NCBI GenBank assembly: GCA_013812145.1 | Contig: JACCTY010000151.1 | Span: 1 to 54,583, forward strand | Length of the DNA stretch: 54,583 nucleotides | Direction of reading: 5' to 3' | Source of the DNA: Geodermatophilaceae bacterium | GTDB taxonomy: Bacteria > Actinomycetota > Actinomycetes > Mycobacteriales > Geodermatophilaceae | In this document: positions 9,962 through 17,585 of the stretch, one piece after another | How positions within the stretch are numbered: position 1 is the stretch's first letter | Layout of the letters: every line of letters starts with the position of its first letter | The notes under the pieces: generated by a model | What the model was told of the DNA's origin: nothing | Database searches by the model: none | Seen by the model: the letters and a program-made list of their open reading frames with translations, nothing else | Position numbers and translations under genes: made by a program

Positions 9962-11194
9962 GTGACAGGTACCCCGCCCGCCTCCGTCCAGTCCGCTCCT
10001 GTTGTGTGCTCCCGGATGGAGGCGGTCTCACAGCCACCCGCCCCGGTCCGGACGCCACTCGTGCGCAGATCCGACGCGCGGGTCATCGCCGGTGTGTGCG
10101 AGGGCATCGCCCAACACCTCGGCGTACCGGCCCTTGCCGTCCGGGCGGTCTTCGTCGTGCTCACTCCATTCGGGGGCACCGGGATCCTGGCTTACGCCGC
10201 ACTGTGGGCGTTCGTCCCGCTGCAGCGCACGGACTCCGCCGATCGGGTCGAGGGCCAGCGCCGGGATCGCGGTCAGTCAGTCGCGTTGCTTGTCGTCGCG
10301 TTGGGCGTGGTCCTGTTGCTGGCCCAGTTCGATGTCGCGGGCGGGACGGACGTCATCGTGCCGCTGCTCATCGCCGGCGCAGGCGTGGCGCTGATCTGGC
10401 GACGGATGGACGAACGCCGTACGCCGGCCGGAAACCGCGGCTGGCTGCTGCTGTTTGGTGGTGCGACGCTCGTCCTCGCCGGCCTGATCGGCTTCCTCGT
10501 GCTGGCCGGGCAGCTTGGCCCGGCGCGACAAGCCATCGTCGCCATCCTGGTGATCGTCGTCGTACTGGTGCTGGTCACCGCCCCCTGGTGGTGGCGGCTG
10601 GCAACGGAGTTGACGGCGGAGCGGCGCGAACGCATCCGCACCCAGGAACGGGCCGAGGTCGCCGCGCACCTGCATGACTCCGTCCTGCAAACGCTCGCCC
10701 TCATCCAGCGGCACGTCGACTCACCGCGCGAGGTGGCTCGCCTCGCCCGCGGCCAGGAACGCGAGCTGCGCTCGTGGCTCTACGGCCGCCAGCCCGATCC
10801 CGCCGTCCGCTTCGCCGCGGCCATCCAGGCAGCCGCCGCCGAGGTCGAGGATTCGTACGCCGTAGTGATCGAGGCCGTCGTCGTAGGGGACTGTGAACTC
10901 GACATCGACGCTGCCGCCGTCGTGCAGGCCGCCCGGGAGGCGCTGATCAACGCGGCCCGGCACGCCGGCGTCGAGGAGGTCTCCCTGTACGCCGAGGTCG
11001 AGCCGAGCCGGATCGCGGTGTACGTCCGGGATCGCGGTGTCGGGTTCGACCCGGCGGCGGTTCCCGAGGACCGGCATGGCCTGCGCGGTTCCATCGAGGG
11101 CCGGATGCGGCGGCATGGCGGCACGGCCAGCGTGCGGTCCGGCGCCGGTTCGGGTACCGAGGTCGAGCTCACCATCGATCGGAGCGCGGCATGA
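9962..11194 (+). CDS. PspC domain-fused sensor histidine kinase
   Basis: 410 aa, membrane. The order is a variable N-terminal tail partly encoded by repeat copy B, a PspC domain (RRSDARVIAGVCEGIAQHLG, about 32-95), about four more membrane helices (to about 215), a HisKA_3 dimerisation helix with phospho-acceptor His238 (VAAHLHDSVLQTL), and a HATPase_c domain (ALINAARHAG N-box, DRGVGFDP G1 box). This is the PspC-kinase layout found in actinobacterial Lia-like systems. GTG 9962 is chosen because of the leaderless -10 at 9949. The partner regulator follows at 11322. Confidence 0.9.
   Translation: MTGTPPASVQSAPVVCSRMEAVSQPPAPVRTPLVRRSDARVIAGVCEGIAQHLGVPALAVRAVFVVLTPFGGTGILAYAALWAFVPLQRTDSADRVEGQRRDRGQSVALLVVALGVVLLLAQFDVAGGTDVIVPLLIAGAGVALIWRRMDERRTPAGNRGWLLLFGGATLVLAGLIGFLVLAGQLGPARQAIVAILVIVVVLVLVTAPWWWRLATELTAERRERIRTQERAEVAAHLHDSVLQTLALIQRHVDSPREVARLARGQERELRSWLYGRQPDPAVRFAAAIQAAAAEVEDSYAVVIEAVVVGDCELDIDAAAVVQAAREALINAARHAGVEEVSLYAEVEPSRIAVYVRDRGVGFDPAAVPEDRHGLRGSIEGRMRRHGGTASVRSGAGSGTEVELTIDRSAA
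9966..10021 (-). repeat. 56-nt dispersed hairpin repeat, copy B
   Basis: On the minus strand it reads like copy A (about 50/56 identical) with the loop GAGCACACAACAGGAGCGGA unchanged and stem arms at 10012-10021 and 9982-9991. Unlike copy A, it lies inside the predicted coding region of the PspC kinase (codons 2-20), so it supplies that protein's odd N-terminal tail. It also lies about 90 nt upstream of the divergent PspC/LiaF-like gene. Confidence 0.8.
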
Positions 11195-11325
11195 CAACCC
11201 GCACGTTGCCCCCCAGGGACGCGGACACGCCGGCGCCGACCCGGCGTGTCGCCGGCGCACGGGGGCAATGGCATGGTCCGGTGCCCGCACCTGCCGGACG
11301 TTCTCGACGGGAGGCGGTCGGATGA
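11191..11325 (+). CDS. possible 44-aa ORF bridging kinase and regulator
   Basis: The ATG overlaps the kinase stop (ATGA, 11191-11194) and the stop overlaps the regulator's ATG (ATGA, 11322-11325), so the 44 codons fill the gap exactly. The product is basic and Pro/Arg-rich (MTTRTLPPRDADTPAPTRRV at the start) with no recognised domain. The DNA contains nested inverted repeats. It may be a real microprotein, a translational relay, or chance. Confidence 0.4.
   Translation: MTTRTLPPRDADTPAPTRRVAGARGQWHGPVPAPAGRSRREAVG
11206..11268. repeat. nested inverted repeats in the kinase-regulator gap
   Basis: Outer arms TTGCCCCC (11206-11213) and GGGGGCAA (11261-11268) enclose inner arms ACACGCCGG (11225-11233) and CCGGCGTGT (11241-11249) with a 7-nt loop. 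All are perfect. In mRNA this would fold as one long branched hairpin between the kinase and regulator cistrons and could lower or stabilise downstream expression. Confidence 0.6.
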
Positions 11326-11954
11326 CGGTGCGGGTGTACCTCGTCGACGACCACGCCATGATCCGGTCCGGCGTCAAGGCGGAGCTGGGCACCGACGTGG
11401 ACGTCGTGGGGGAGGCCGCAGGCGTGACGGCTGCGGTGGCTGGGATCAGGGCCACGGTGCCCGACGTCGTACTGCTCGACGTCCACATGCCCGACGGCGG
11501 CGGCCGGGCGGTGCTCGACCAGATCCGGCCGGACCTGCCCGACGTCCGCTTCCTCGCGCTGTCCGTCTCCGACGCCGCCGAAGACGTCATCGGGGTCATC
11601 CGGGCGGGCGCGCGCGGTTACGTGACGAAGACGATCTCCGGCCCGGAGCTCTTGGACGCGGTGCGCCGGGTGGCCGACGGAGACGCGGTGTTCTCCCCGC
11701 GGCTGGCCGGTTTCGTCCTGGACGCCTTCACCGGTGACGCTCCCGCTGACGAGTCCGATCTGGATCGGCTGACCGCCCGCGAGCGCGAGGTGCTGCGGCT
11801 GCTCGCACGTGGATACGCCTACAAGGAGATCGCCGCGCAGCTGTTCATCTCCGTCAAGACAGTGGAGACGCACGTGTCCAGCGTGCTGCGCAAGCTGCAG
11901 CTGTCCAGCCGGCACGAGCTCACCCGCTGGGCCAGCGACCGCCGCATCGTCTGA
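11322..11954 (+). CDS. LuxR/NarL-family response regulator
   Basis: 210 aa. The receiver domain has the acid pair Asp9-Asp10 and phospho-acceptor Asp53 (VVLLDVHMPD), followed by a LuxR-type HTH (LTAREREVLRLLARGYAYKE.., about 145-205). ATG 11322 is chosen because it follows GGGAGG and begins exactly at the receiver domain; the longer in-frame extension overlaps the kinase. It is the cognate regulator of the upstream PspC kinase; likely targets are the divergent PspC genes (inference). Confidence 0.93.
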   Translation: MTVRVYLVDDHAMIRSGVKAELGTDVDVVGEAAGVTAAVAGIRATVPDVVLLDVHMPDGGGRAVLDQIRPDLPDVRFLALSVSDAAEDVIGVIRAGARGYVTKTISGPELLDAVRRVADGDAVFSPRLAGFVLDAFTGDAPADESDLDRLTAREREVLRLLARGYAYKEIAAQLFISVKTVETHVSSVLRKLQLSSRHELTRWASDRRIV

Positions 11955-11963
11955 CCAGCCCGC

Positions 11964-12011
11964 TTACGTCCGTAGATCTGAGCGGTATGGCGCTCATCTG
12001 TACGGACGTTG
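11964..12011. terminator. bidirectional terminator hairpin with TTACGTCCGTAG arms
   Basis: A long hairpin: TTACGTCCGTA pairs with TACGGACGTT and an inner CTGAGCG/CGCTCA stem closes the loop. It lies between the converging regulator and PIG-L genes. Its outer arms are shared with the terminator at 53971-54018, also downstream of a LuxR-type regulator. Confidence 0.75.
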
Positions 12012-12017
12012 CGGCCG

Positions 12018-12752
12018 TCAGCGGAGCGAGACGAGCTGGAAAGCCTCGGCCAGCCGGCCCCCGGGCAGCCCAGCGTCCCCGGCATTGCGGGTGAGCCAGC
12101 CGCGTAACAGTCCCTCGAGGTCGTCCATGTGCGAGGTCTGGCTCACGTGCTCGCGCAGCGCCGCGAGCTTGCGGTCGAAGGTGTCGGTCACGTCGACGTA
12201 CTGGTCAGGGGTCGGCGAGCCCATCAGCCACAGCTCGCGCACGGTCCAGGGTTCCAGGCTCTCTGCTGCGAGCAGCTCCGGGTGCGCGAACGGGTTCCGC
12301 GCGTCCGGGTACACCGCGTTCACGGTAGCTTCGCCGGTCGCCCGATGGTCGGGATGACTTGCGCCGAGCCGAGCCCACACCCGCTCGGGTGACTGGGTGA
12401 GCAACCGCTGCGGTCGGACCTGCCGGATGATCCGCGAGATGTCGCGGCGCAGTTCATGCGTCGCGTACACACGTCCGTCCGGATATCCAAGGAAGCGCAC
12501 GTCGGAGACGCCCAGGACTCCGGCAGCGGCGACCTGCTCGGCCCGCCGCAGCGCCGGCATGTCCGCTCGGGGAGTGTCGTCGAAGCCGCCGGCATCGCCG
12601 TCGGTGACCAGGCAGTAGGTCACGGCAATGCCGGCCTCGACCCACTGCGCGATCGTTCCGGCCGCTCCGAAATCCACGTCATCGGGGTGCGCCGTCACGA
12701 CGAGCGCGCGCTCGACGACGAGTGCTTCCGGATGGTCGACCGGCTGGGTCAC
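12018..12752 (-). CDS. PIG-L (LmbE-like) family deacetylase
   Basis: 244 aa. Zinc motif AHPDDVDFG (residues 20-28) and a downstream SHPDHRATGEA with the third ligand mark the LmbE/PIG-L fold, which removes acetyl groups from N-acetylglucosamine-type sugars. Relatives include MshB and Mca of mycothiol metabolism, but I cannot assign the substrate. The GTG start at 12752 overlaps the chorismate mutase stop (GTGA), so the two are co-transcribed. Confidence 0.88.
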   Translation of the reverse strand: MTQPVDHPEALVVERALVVTAHPDDVDFGAAGTIAQWVEAGIAVTYCLVTDGDAGGFDDTPRADMPALRRAEQVAAAGVLGVSDVRFLGYPDGRVYATHELRRDISRIIRQVRPQRLLTQSPERVWARLGASHPDHRATGEATVNAVYPDARNPFAHPELLAAESLEPWTVRELWLMGSPTPDQYVDVTDTFDRKLAALREHVSQTSHMDDLEGLLRGWLTRNAGDAGLPGGRLAEAFQLVSLR

Positions 12753-13003
12753 AGCCGGCCGCGGCCGGCTTTAAGGAGCAGCATCGCCAACGCTGTTCCG
12801 TCCGCACCCAGCGCGACGGTGAAGCGGTCCACGATCACCTGCTCCCGCGAGAGCGAGAGCCGGGTGCCACCGGCGGCCATCCGCAACGCACCGACCTCAC
12901 GGGACAGCTCGATCCGGCGGGCCACCAGGCCCAGGATCTGCTCGTCGATGGCGGTTATGTCCGCGCGGAATCCCTCGATCCGCGAATCGACCGGTGTGCT
13001 CAT
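12749..13003 (-). CDS. chorismate mutase (AroQ type)
   Basis: 84 aa, one AroQ helical domain (RIEGFRADITAIDEQILGLV followed by ARRIELSREVGALR) that converts chorismate to prephenate, the branch point to Phe and Tyr. The size and its position beside pcrA match the intracellular chorismate mutase of M. tuberculosis (Rv0948c beside uvrD1), which is activated by binding DAHP synthase. ATG at 13003. The 5' region carries a small aromatic-rich ORF and a strong hairpin that may be an attenuator. Confidence 0.88.
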   Translation of the reverse strand: MSTPVDSRIEGFRADITAIDEQILGLVARRIELSREVGALRMAAGGTRLSLSREQVIVDRFTVALGADGTALAMLLLKAGRGRL

Positions 13004-13051
13004 CGCTGTTCTCCAACAGGCTCAGCCGGATCGCGGAGTCCAGGCGCGCGA

Positions 13052-13079
13052 ACGCCCCGGGCTTCGCGGCCCGGGGCGT
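13052..13079 (-). terminator. attenuator-like hairpin upstream of chorismate mutase
   Basis: Arms ACGCCCCGGG (13052-13061) and CCCGGGGCGT (13070-13079) form a perfect 10-bp GC stem with an 8-nt loop. Read on the minus strand it lies 15-42 nt after the stop of the small ORF at 13094-13159 and about 49 nt before the chorismate mutase ATG, where a transcription attenuator would be. No T-tract follows. Confidence 0.6.
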
Positions 13080-13093
13080 CGAATGGTCTGCGC

Positions 13094-13159
13094 TCAGACG
13101 ATCGCGACGAATACCGGATCGCGGTACCCGTAGAGAAACTCTCTGGTCGTCGTGCGCAC
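13094..13159 (-). CDS. putative aromatic-rich leader peptide (21 aa)
   Basis: GTG start at 13159, TGA at 13094-13096. The peptide contains REFLYGYRDPVF, that is two Phe and two Tyr within 10 residues. It has no ribosome site but a -10-like CAGACT (13167-13172) 7 nt upstream, so it would be read from a leaderless transcript. A strong hairpin and then the chorismate mutase gene follow. By analogy with amino-acid leader peptides, such as AroR before aroF of Corynebacterium, I infer Phe/Tyr-responsive attenuation. Confidence 0.5.
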   Translation of the reverse strand: MRTTTREFLYGYRDPVFVAIV

Positions 13160-13166
13160 GAACGGC

Positions 13167-13172
13167 AGTCTG
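13167..13172 (-). promoter_or_regulatory. candidate -10 box of the leader peptide/chorismate mutase transcript
   Basis: CAGACT on the minus strand, 7 nt before the leader GTG at 13159. A weak -35-like CCGACA lies 15 nt further upstream. The first base deviates from TAnnnT. Confidence 0.35.
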
Positions 13173-13203
13173 CCACACCCGGAGCGCTGTCGGTGGGTCG
13201 CCG

Positions 13204-13209
13204 TACAGT
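13204..13209 (+). promoter_or_regulatory. candidate -10 box for pcrA
   Basis: TACAGT lies 10 nt before the pcrA ATG at 13220; the message would have almost no leader. No ribosome site precedes the ATG. Confidence 0.35.
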
Positions 13210-13219
13210 GGCGTTCGAG

Positions 13220-15487
13220 ATGACCAGCCCATCTGCCGCCGCCGATGTCGACCGCCCGCAGATCGATCTCAGCGATCCCCTCCTCGCCGAGTTGAACCCG
13301 CAGCAGCGGCAGGCCGTTCTGCACGAAGGCGGCCCCCTGCTCATCGTGGCCGGGGCCGGATCCGGCAAGACCCGAGTGCTGGCGCACCGGATCGGCTGGC
13401 TGCTCAAGCACCGGCGGGTGCTGCCGGGTGAGATCGTCGCGATCACATTCACGAACAAGGCCGCCGGGGAGATGCGCGAGCGGGTCACCGGCCTGGTCGG
13501 CCCACGAGCCCGGGCGATGTGGGTTTCGACGTTCCACTCGATGTGCGTGCGCATCCTGCGGGCACATGCCAAGGAGTTGGGGTTCACTTCCAGTTTCACC
13601 ATCTATGACCAGGGCGACTCGCAGCGGCTCATGACCCTCGTCGTGCGGGACCTCGACCTGGACCCCAAGCGGTATCCGGCCCGGTCGTTGGTCAATCAGA
13701 TCAGCAACCTGAAGAACGAGTTGGTCGACCAGGAGTCCTACTCTCCCTCGAACAGCGTCGAAAAGGTGCTCGCCGAGGCGTACCGGGGTTACCAGCGGCG
13801 GCTGCGCGAAGCGAACGCCATGGACTTCGACGACCTGATCATGACGACAGTCAATCTGCTGCAGGCCTTTCCGCAGGTGGCCGAGCACTATCGCCGCCGC
13901 TTCAAGCACGTGCTCGTCGACGAGTACCAGGACACCAACCACGCGCAGTACGTACTTGTCCGCGAACTCGCCGGCGACGCCGAGCTGTGCGTCGTCGGCG
14001 ACGCGGACCAGTCGATCTACGCATTCCGCGGGGCGAGCATTCGAAACATCGTCGAGTTCGAGCGGGACTATCCCAAGGCCGACACGGTCCTGCTGGAGCA
14101 GAACTACCGCTCGACCCAGACGATCCTGCGGTCGGCCAATGCGGTGATCGCCCGCAACACCGGACGCCGCCCGAAAAACCTGTGGTCCGACCAGGGCGCC
14201 GGAGAACAGATCCAGGGCTACGTCGCAGACAACGAGCACGACGAGGCGGCTTGGGTTGCCGGGGAGATCCAGCGGCTGGCCGACTCCGAGAGCCTGCGCC
14301 CGGGCGACGTCGCCGTCTTCTACCGCACGAACAACCAGTCCCGGGTGTTCGAGGAGATCTTCATCCGGGTCGGCCTTCCGTACCGGGTGGTCGGCGGCGT
14401 CCGCTTCTACGAGCGCCGCGAGGTCCGAGACGCCCTCGGCTACCTCAAGACCATCGCCAACCCAGCCGACCTGGTCAGCCTCCGGCGGATCCTCAACACC
14501 CCACGCCGCGGTATCGGCCGACGGGCCGAGGCCTGCGTCGAAGCGCTGGCCACACGAGAGCGCATCCCGTTCCCGCAGGCGCTCGAACGCTGCGAGCTGG
14601 CGCCAGGCATCAACCCGCGGTCGGTCGCCGCGATCACCGAGTTCACCACGATGATGGCCGAGTTCCGCTCGCTGGCCGTCGACGGCGCGGGGCCGAGCAA
14701 CCTGCTGGAGGCGGTGCTCGACCGCACCGGCTATCTCGCCGAGTTGCAGGCCAGCACCGACCCGCAGGACGAGGGCAGGGTGGACAACCTCAACGAGATG
14801 GTCTCGGTGGCGGCGGAGTTCGAGCAGCAGCGACCGGACGGCACGCTGGCGGAGTTCCTGGAGCAGGTGTCGCTGGTCGCCGACGCCGACGAGATCCCCG
14901 CGGACGCCGGACCGGATGATCCGCAGCCCGGTGCGATCCTGCTCATGACCGTGCACACGGCCAAGGGCTTGGAGTTTCCCGTCGTCTTCTTGACCGGCTT
15001 GGAGGACGGGATCTTCCCGCATCTGCGCACCTTCGGAGAGCCGGCAGAGATGGAGGAGGAGCGTCGCCTGGCGTACGTCGCGATCACCCGCGCGCAGCGG
15101 CTGCTGTACCTGTCCCGGGCCATGACACGGACCGCGTGGGGACAGCCGTCGTACAACCCGCCGTCGAGGTTCCTCGAGGAGATCCCCGACGAGCTCGTGC
15201 ACTGGGTCAGGTCCGAACCGACGCGGGAGCGGATGTACTCCGGCGAGCAGTCGGCCCAGGCCCGACTCGCCGGTGCCGCCTTGTCACGGGGCGGCTTGCG
15301 CGGCGGCGTCGGGAACCGCGCGGTGGTACCCCTCGACATGGGGGACCGAGTCAGTCATGACGCGTTTGGTCTGGGAACGGTGATCGCCACCCGTGGAGAG
15401 GGCGACAAGGCCGAAGCGACGATCGACTTCGGGAGTTCAGGGACGAAGCGGCTGCTCCTGCGCTATGCCCCGGTGGACAAGCTCTGA
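13220..15487 (+). CDS. pcrA: ATP-dependent 3'-5' DNA helicase PcrA/UvrD1
   Basis: 755 aa SF1A helicase acting in nucleotide excision repair and replication-conflict resolution. Visible motifs: Q-motif LNPQQRQAV, Walker A AGAGSGKT (about residue 45), motif II VDEYQDTN, motif III GDADQSIYAFRG, motif IV EQNYRST, motif V VHTAKGLEFPVV, motif VI YVAITRAQ. The C-terminal tail ending LLLRYAPVDKL is the usual PcrA Tudor-like RNA-polymerase-binding domain (about 700-755). ATG 13220 is chosen because the 166-codon in-frame extension is antisense to chorismate mutase. It is convergent with the M23 gene (4-bp gap). Confidence 0.96.
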   Translation: MTSPSAAADVDRPQIDLSDPLLAELNPQQRQAVLHEGGPLLIVAGAGSGKTRVLAHRIGWLLKHRRVLPGEIVAITFTNKAAGEMRERVTGLVGPRARAMWVSTFHSMCVRILRAHAKELGFTSSFTIYDQGDSQRLMTLVVRDLDLDPKRYPARSLVNQISNLKNELVDQESYSPSNSVEKVLAEAYRGYQRRLREANAMDFDDLIMTTVNLLQAFPQVAEHYRRRFKHVLVDEYQDTNHAQYVLVRELAGDAELCVVGDADQSIYAFRGASIRNIVEFERDYPKADTVLLEQNYRSTQTILRSANAVIARNTGRRPKNLWSDQGAGEQIQGYVADNEHDEAAWVAGEIQRLADSESLRPGDVAVFYRTNNQSRVFEEIFIRVGLPYRVVGGVRFYERREVRDALGYLKTIANPADLVSLRRILNTPRRGIGRRAEACVEALATRERIPFPQALERCELAPGINPRSVAAITEFTTMMAEFRSLAVDGAGPSNLLEAVLDRTGYLAELQASTDPQDEGRVDNLNEMVSVAAEFEQQRPDGTLAEFLEQVSLVADADEIPADAGPDDPQPGAILLMTVHTAKGLEFPVVFLTGLEDGIFPHLRTFGEPAEMEEERRLAYVAITRAQRLLYLSRAMTRTAWGQPSYNPPSRFLEEIPDELVHWVRSEPTRERMYSGEQSAQARLAGAALSRGGLRGGVGNRAVVPLDMGDRVSHDAFGLGTVIATRGEGDKAEATIDFGSSGTKRLLLRYAPVDKL

Positions 15488-15491
15488 GCGG

Positions 15492-16277
15492 CTAGATCCG
15501 GACGCCGCGCGCGGCGAGCCAGTCGATGGGGTCCACGCGCTCGCCCTCCAGCCCGCCGGCATAGACCTCGAAGTGCAGATGCGGTCCGGTGGAGAACCCG
15601 CGCGATCCCACCCTGGCGATCTCCTCACCGGCGGCGACGATGTCACCGGTGTCGACCTCGATGACCTCCATGTGACCGTAGAGGGTCACATCGCCGTTCT
15701 CGTGCTGGATGTAGACGACGTTGCCGAAACCGCTGGCCGGCCCGGCTTCGGTCACAACACCGTCGCCGACGGCGAAGATGGGGGTCAGCATCGGTGCGGC
15801 GATGTCGATACCCATGTGCATGGTGCCCCAGCGCGGACAGAAGCAACTGGTCAGCCGCCCTGCCAACGGAGACACGAAGTCGGGTCGCGCGGCGGCGGCC
15901 CGCTCCGCGGCGGCCCGGGAGGCTCGATCCGCGGACTGGGCGGCCCGTGCGGCGCGGTCGGCGATGAGTACCTGCATTCTGGCCTGCGCCTCGGCGGTGG
16001 TCAGCTGCTTGCGGGCGGTCGACTCGCCTTCTTCCCCTTCGCCTGCGCCGCCTGCGTACAGCGGCATCCCCACGTCGTTGCCGAACTCGCCGCCCTGTGC
16101 AGGTGCGATCAGCGCCACGGCGTTGTCTGTCGCGGCGGTGTCATCGGCCGTTCCGAGCCCCAGTGGCAGCGCGGCGAAGAGTGCCCCGGCGAACGCGGCG
16201 GTCAGCAGCAGGGGGGCCTTGCGGGTCGGGGGCTGCAGAGCAGGTCGGGATCGAGGGGGTCGGGCGTGGCGCGACAC
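15492..16277 (-). CDS. M23 family metallopeptidase, membrane-anchored
   Basis: 261 aa from the GTG at 16277, which has GGAAAGG just upstream; the longer frame to 16412 starts with Cys-rich non-protein-like sequence. One N-terminal membrane anchor (about 17-42, KAPLLLTAAFAGALFAALPL), an Ala/Arg-rich helical linker (about 85-130), then a lysostaphin-type domain with zinc ligands His154, Asp158 (HMGID) and His235 (PHLHFEV). It probably cuts or regulates cutting of peptidoglycan cross-links outside the membrane. Its position next to pcrA matches Rv0950c. A structured 5' leader precedes it. Confidence 0.9.
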   Translation of the reverse strand: MSRHARPPRSRPALQPPTRKAPLLLTAAFAGALFAALPLGLGTADDTAATDNAVALIAPAQGGEFGNDVGMPLYAGGAGEGEEGESTARKQLTTAEAQARMQVLIADRAARAAQSADRASRAAAERAAAARPDFVSPLAGRLTSCFCPRWGTMHMGIDIAAPMLTPIFAVGDGVVTEAGPASGFGNVVYIQHENGDVTLYGHMEVIEVDTGDIVAAGEEIARVGSRGFSTGPHLHFEVYAGGLEGERVDPIDWLAARGVRI

Positions 16278-16436
16278 ACAAGACCTTTCCGGCACGCAGT
16301 GTTCGCACGACCCGTCAACACACCGGCAACCGGCGGAAGGGGGTACGACGACCGTTGCGGGGAAGACAACTGTGACGCAACACTGCGCTAGAGCAGAGGC
16401 TGGACAAGACACAGGAGCCAGTCAGACCGGCTCCGT
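16278..16436 (-). promoter_or_regulatory. structured 5' leader of the M23 peptidase gene
   Basis: On the minus strand a 9-bp perfect long-range pairing joins 16379-16387 with 16295-16303 (arms CGCAGTGTT and AACACTGCG), ending 4 nt before the GGAAAGG ribosome site. A second hairpin with GGAGCC and GGCTCC arms lies at 16414-16434. No match to the c-di-AMP (ydaO) consensus was seen. This could be a cis-regulatory RNA; that is inference. Confidence 0.4.
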
Positions 16437-16442
16437 GATCGA

Positions 16443-16471
16443 ACCGTAACCAAGTCGACGTGGTGAAGCAA
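16443..16471 (-). promoter_or_regulatory. candidate promoter of the M23 peptidase gene
   Basis: On the minus strand TTGCTT (16466-16471) and TACGGT (16443-16448) are separated by 17 nt. Transcription would start near 16436 and give a leader of about 160 nt. Confidence 0.45.
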
Positions 16472-16486
16472 ATCCTGCCGGCTTGC

Positions 16487-16492
16487 TACCGT
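16487..16492 (+). promoter_or_regulatory. candidate -10 box upstream of the polytopic membrane protein gene
   Basis: TACCGT fits TAnnnT and lies about 70 nt before the ATG at 16560. Confidence 0.3.
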
Positions 16493-16559
16493 CGCGGGCC
16501 CGATCGGTCCTGCAGGTGGGGTCACCGACAGTCAGATCTGCGTTAACGGAGTGTAAACC

Positions 16560-17585
16560 ATGGGACCGGCCGCACCTGCCACCGCGCACATCGTGGGTCC
16601 GGTTCCGGTAGTGGCCCGCGCCGCAGCCCTTGCCGGGATCCTCGCCGGCCTGCTGCTGGTCGCCGCGCGATTCCTTCCGTACGTCGACGTCGGCGGTGTC
16701 GCGGTCACCCCGGGCCACGGACCGCTCGACGTGGCGGCGGCGCTGCTCTGGCCGGGCGTGGTCATTGCGGCGGGTGCCTCGGTCGTCCTGAAGCGGCTTC
16801 CGCGGCTCGGCCTGGCGGTGCTGGCCGGTTCCGGGGCGCTGGCGATCGGCCTTGCCGTCGGCGAGCTGTACCAGCTGCAGGGCGCTATGGCCCATCGTGC
16901 TGTGGAGGTCTTCTTCGGGCAGCGGTTGGTCACCACCTCTGTCGACCCGCTGGGCGGTGTATGGGTACACCTGGCGGCGTACCTCCTCCTCGTCGTCGCC
17001 CTCGCACTCATCCTCGTCGGCTGGCCACGGACGACGATGGAGGACGCCGGCGACTTCGACGCGGCACGCCCGCTGACGATGGGACTGGCCGCGGTCGCTG
17101 CGTTGGTCGGCGTCCTGGCGGTGGCGGCGAAGCCGCAGGCCGCACCGGACCGGATCGTGCAGGACGCGACTGGCTTTCGGACCACCGTTGAGGTCGCCGG
17201 CGAGGTGTCTGTGCTGGACCGGTTGGGCCTGGACCTCGCCGGCGGTGTCCTGCTCGCGGCCGCGGTGTGTGTCGTCGCGCTGCTGGCCGCCACGCTGCGA
17301 CCGCGGTTGGCCTCGGTCGGGGCGTTGGGCGGGCTGGCGTCGTACTTCCTGTCCGCAGCGCTGCTGCTCCTGCTCGAGACCGGCCGGTACGACGACGTCG
17401 TGGTCGCGCCGGGCGCGGTGTTGCACCTGCTCTCGGGAGGCGCCTTCGCCGGTCTGACGGCGTACTGCCTGCTGGCCCGGCGGCCCCCGGTGGCTCCGGT
17501 GCGGGTGCCGAAACGCAAGCAGCCGATAAGGTCCAAGGCAGTCCCCGCCGGCCGCGTACGACCGCGAAGAGGTGCACCGAGATGA
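16560..17585 (+). CDS. polytopic membrane protein of unknown function
   Basis: 341 aa with about eight hydrophobic helices (for example [31 protein letters not shown] and [15 protein letters not shown]) and a basic C-terminal tail ([20 protein letters not shown]). No family recognised. ATG with GGAG 9 nt upstream. Its stop overlaps the start of the B12-binding protein gene (ATGA), indicating translational coupling, but I see no functional link in the sequence. Confidence 0.8.
   Translation: MGPAAPATAHIVGPVPVVARAAALAGILAGLLLVAARFLPYVDVGGVAVTPGHGPLDVAAALLWPGVVIAAGASVVLKRLPRLGLAVLAGSGALAIGLAVGELYQLQGAMAHRAVEVFFGQRLVTTSVDPLGGVWVHLAAYLLLVVALALILVGWPRTTMEDAGDFDAARPLTMGLAAVAALVGVLAVAAKPQAAPDRIVQDATGFRTTVEVAGEVSVLDRLGLDLAGGVLLAAAVCVVALLAATLRPRLASVGALGGLASYFLSAALLLLLETGRYDDVVVAPGAVLHLLSGGAFAGLTAYCLLARRPPVAPVRVPKRKQPIRSKAVPAGRVRPRRGAPR

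Noticed and set aside
12722-12755. Possible fourth copy of the 56-nt repeat (GTGCTTCCGGATGG)
   Set aside because: Only about 14 bases match one arm; the loop and second arm are missing, and the sequence codes for the PIG-L N-terminus.
13094-15202. 702-aa open frame on the minus strand opposite pcrA
   Set aside because: Entirely antisense to pcrA motifs. Only its last 21 codons, after a separate GTG with its own -10, are kept as a leader peptide.
16278-16436. c-di-AMP (ydaO) riboswitch before the M23 peptidase
   Set aside because: The expected conserved sequence blocks were not found; only an unassigned fold is reported.
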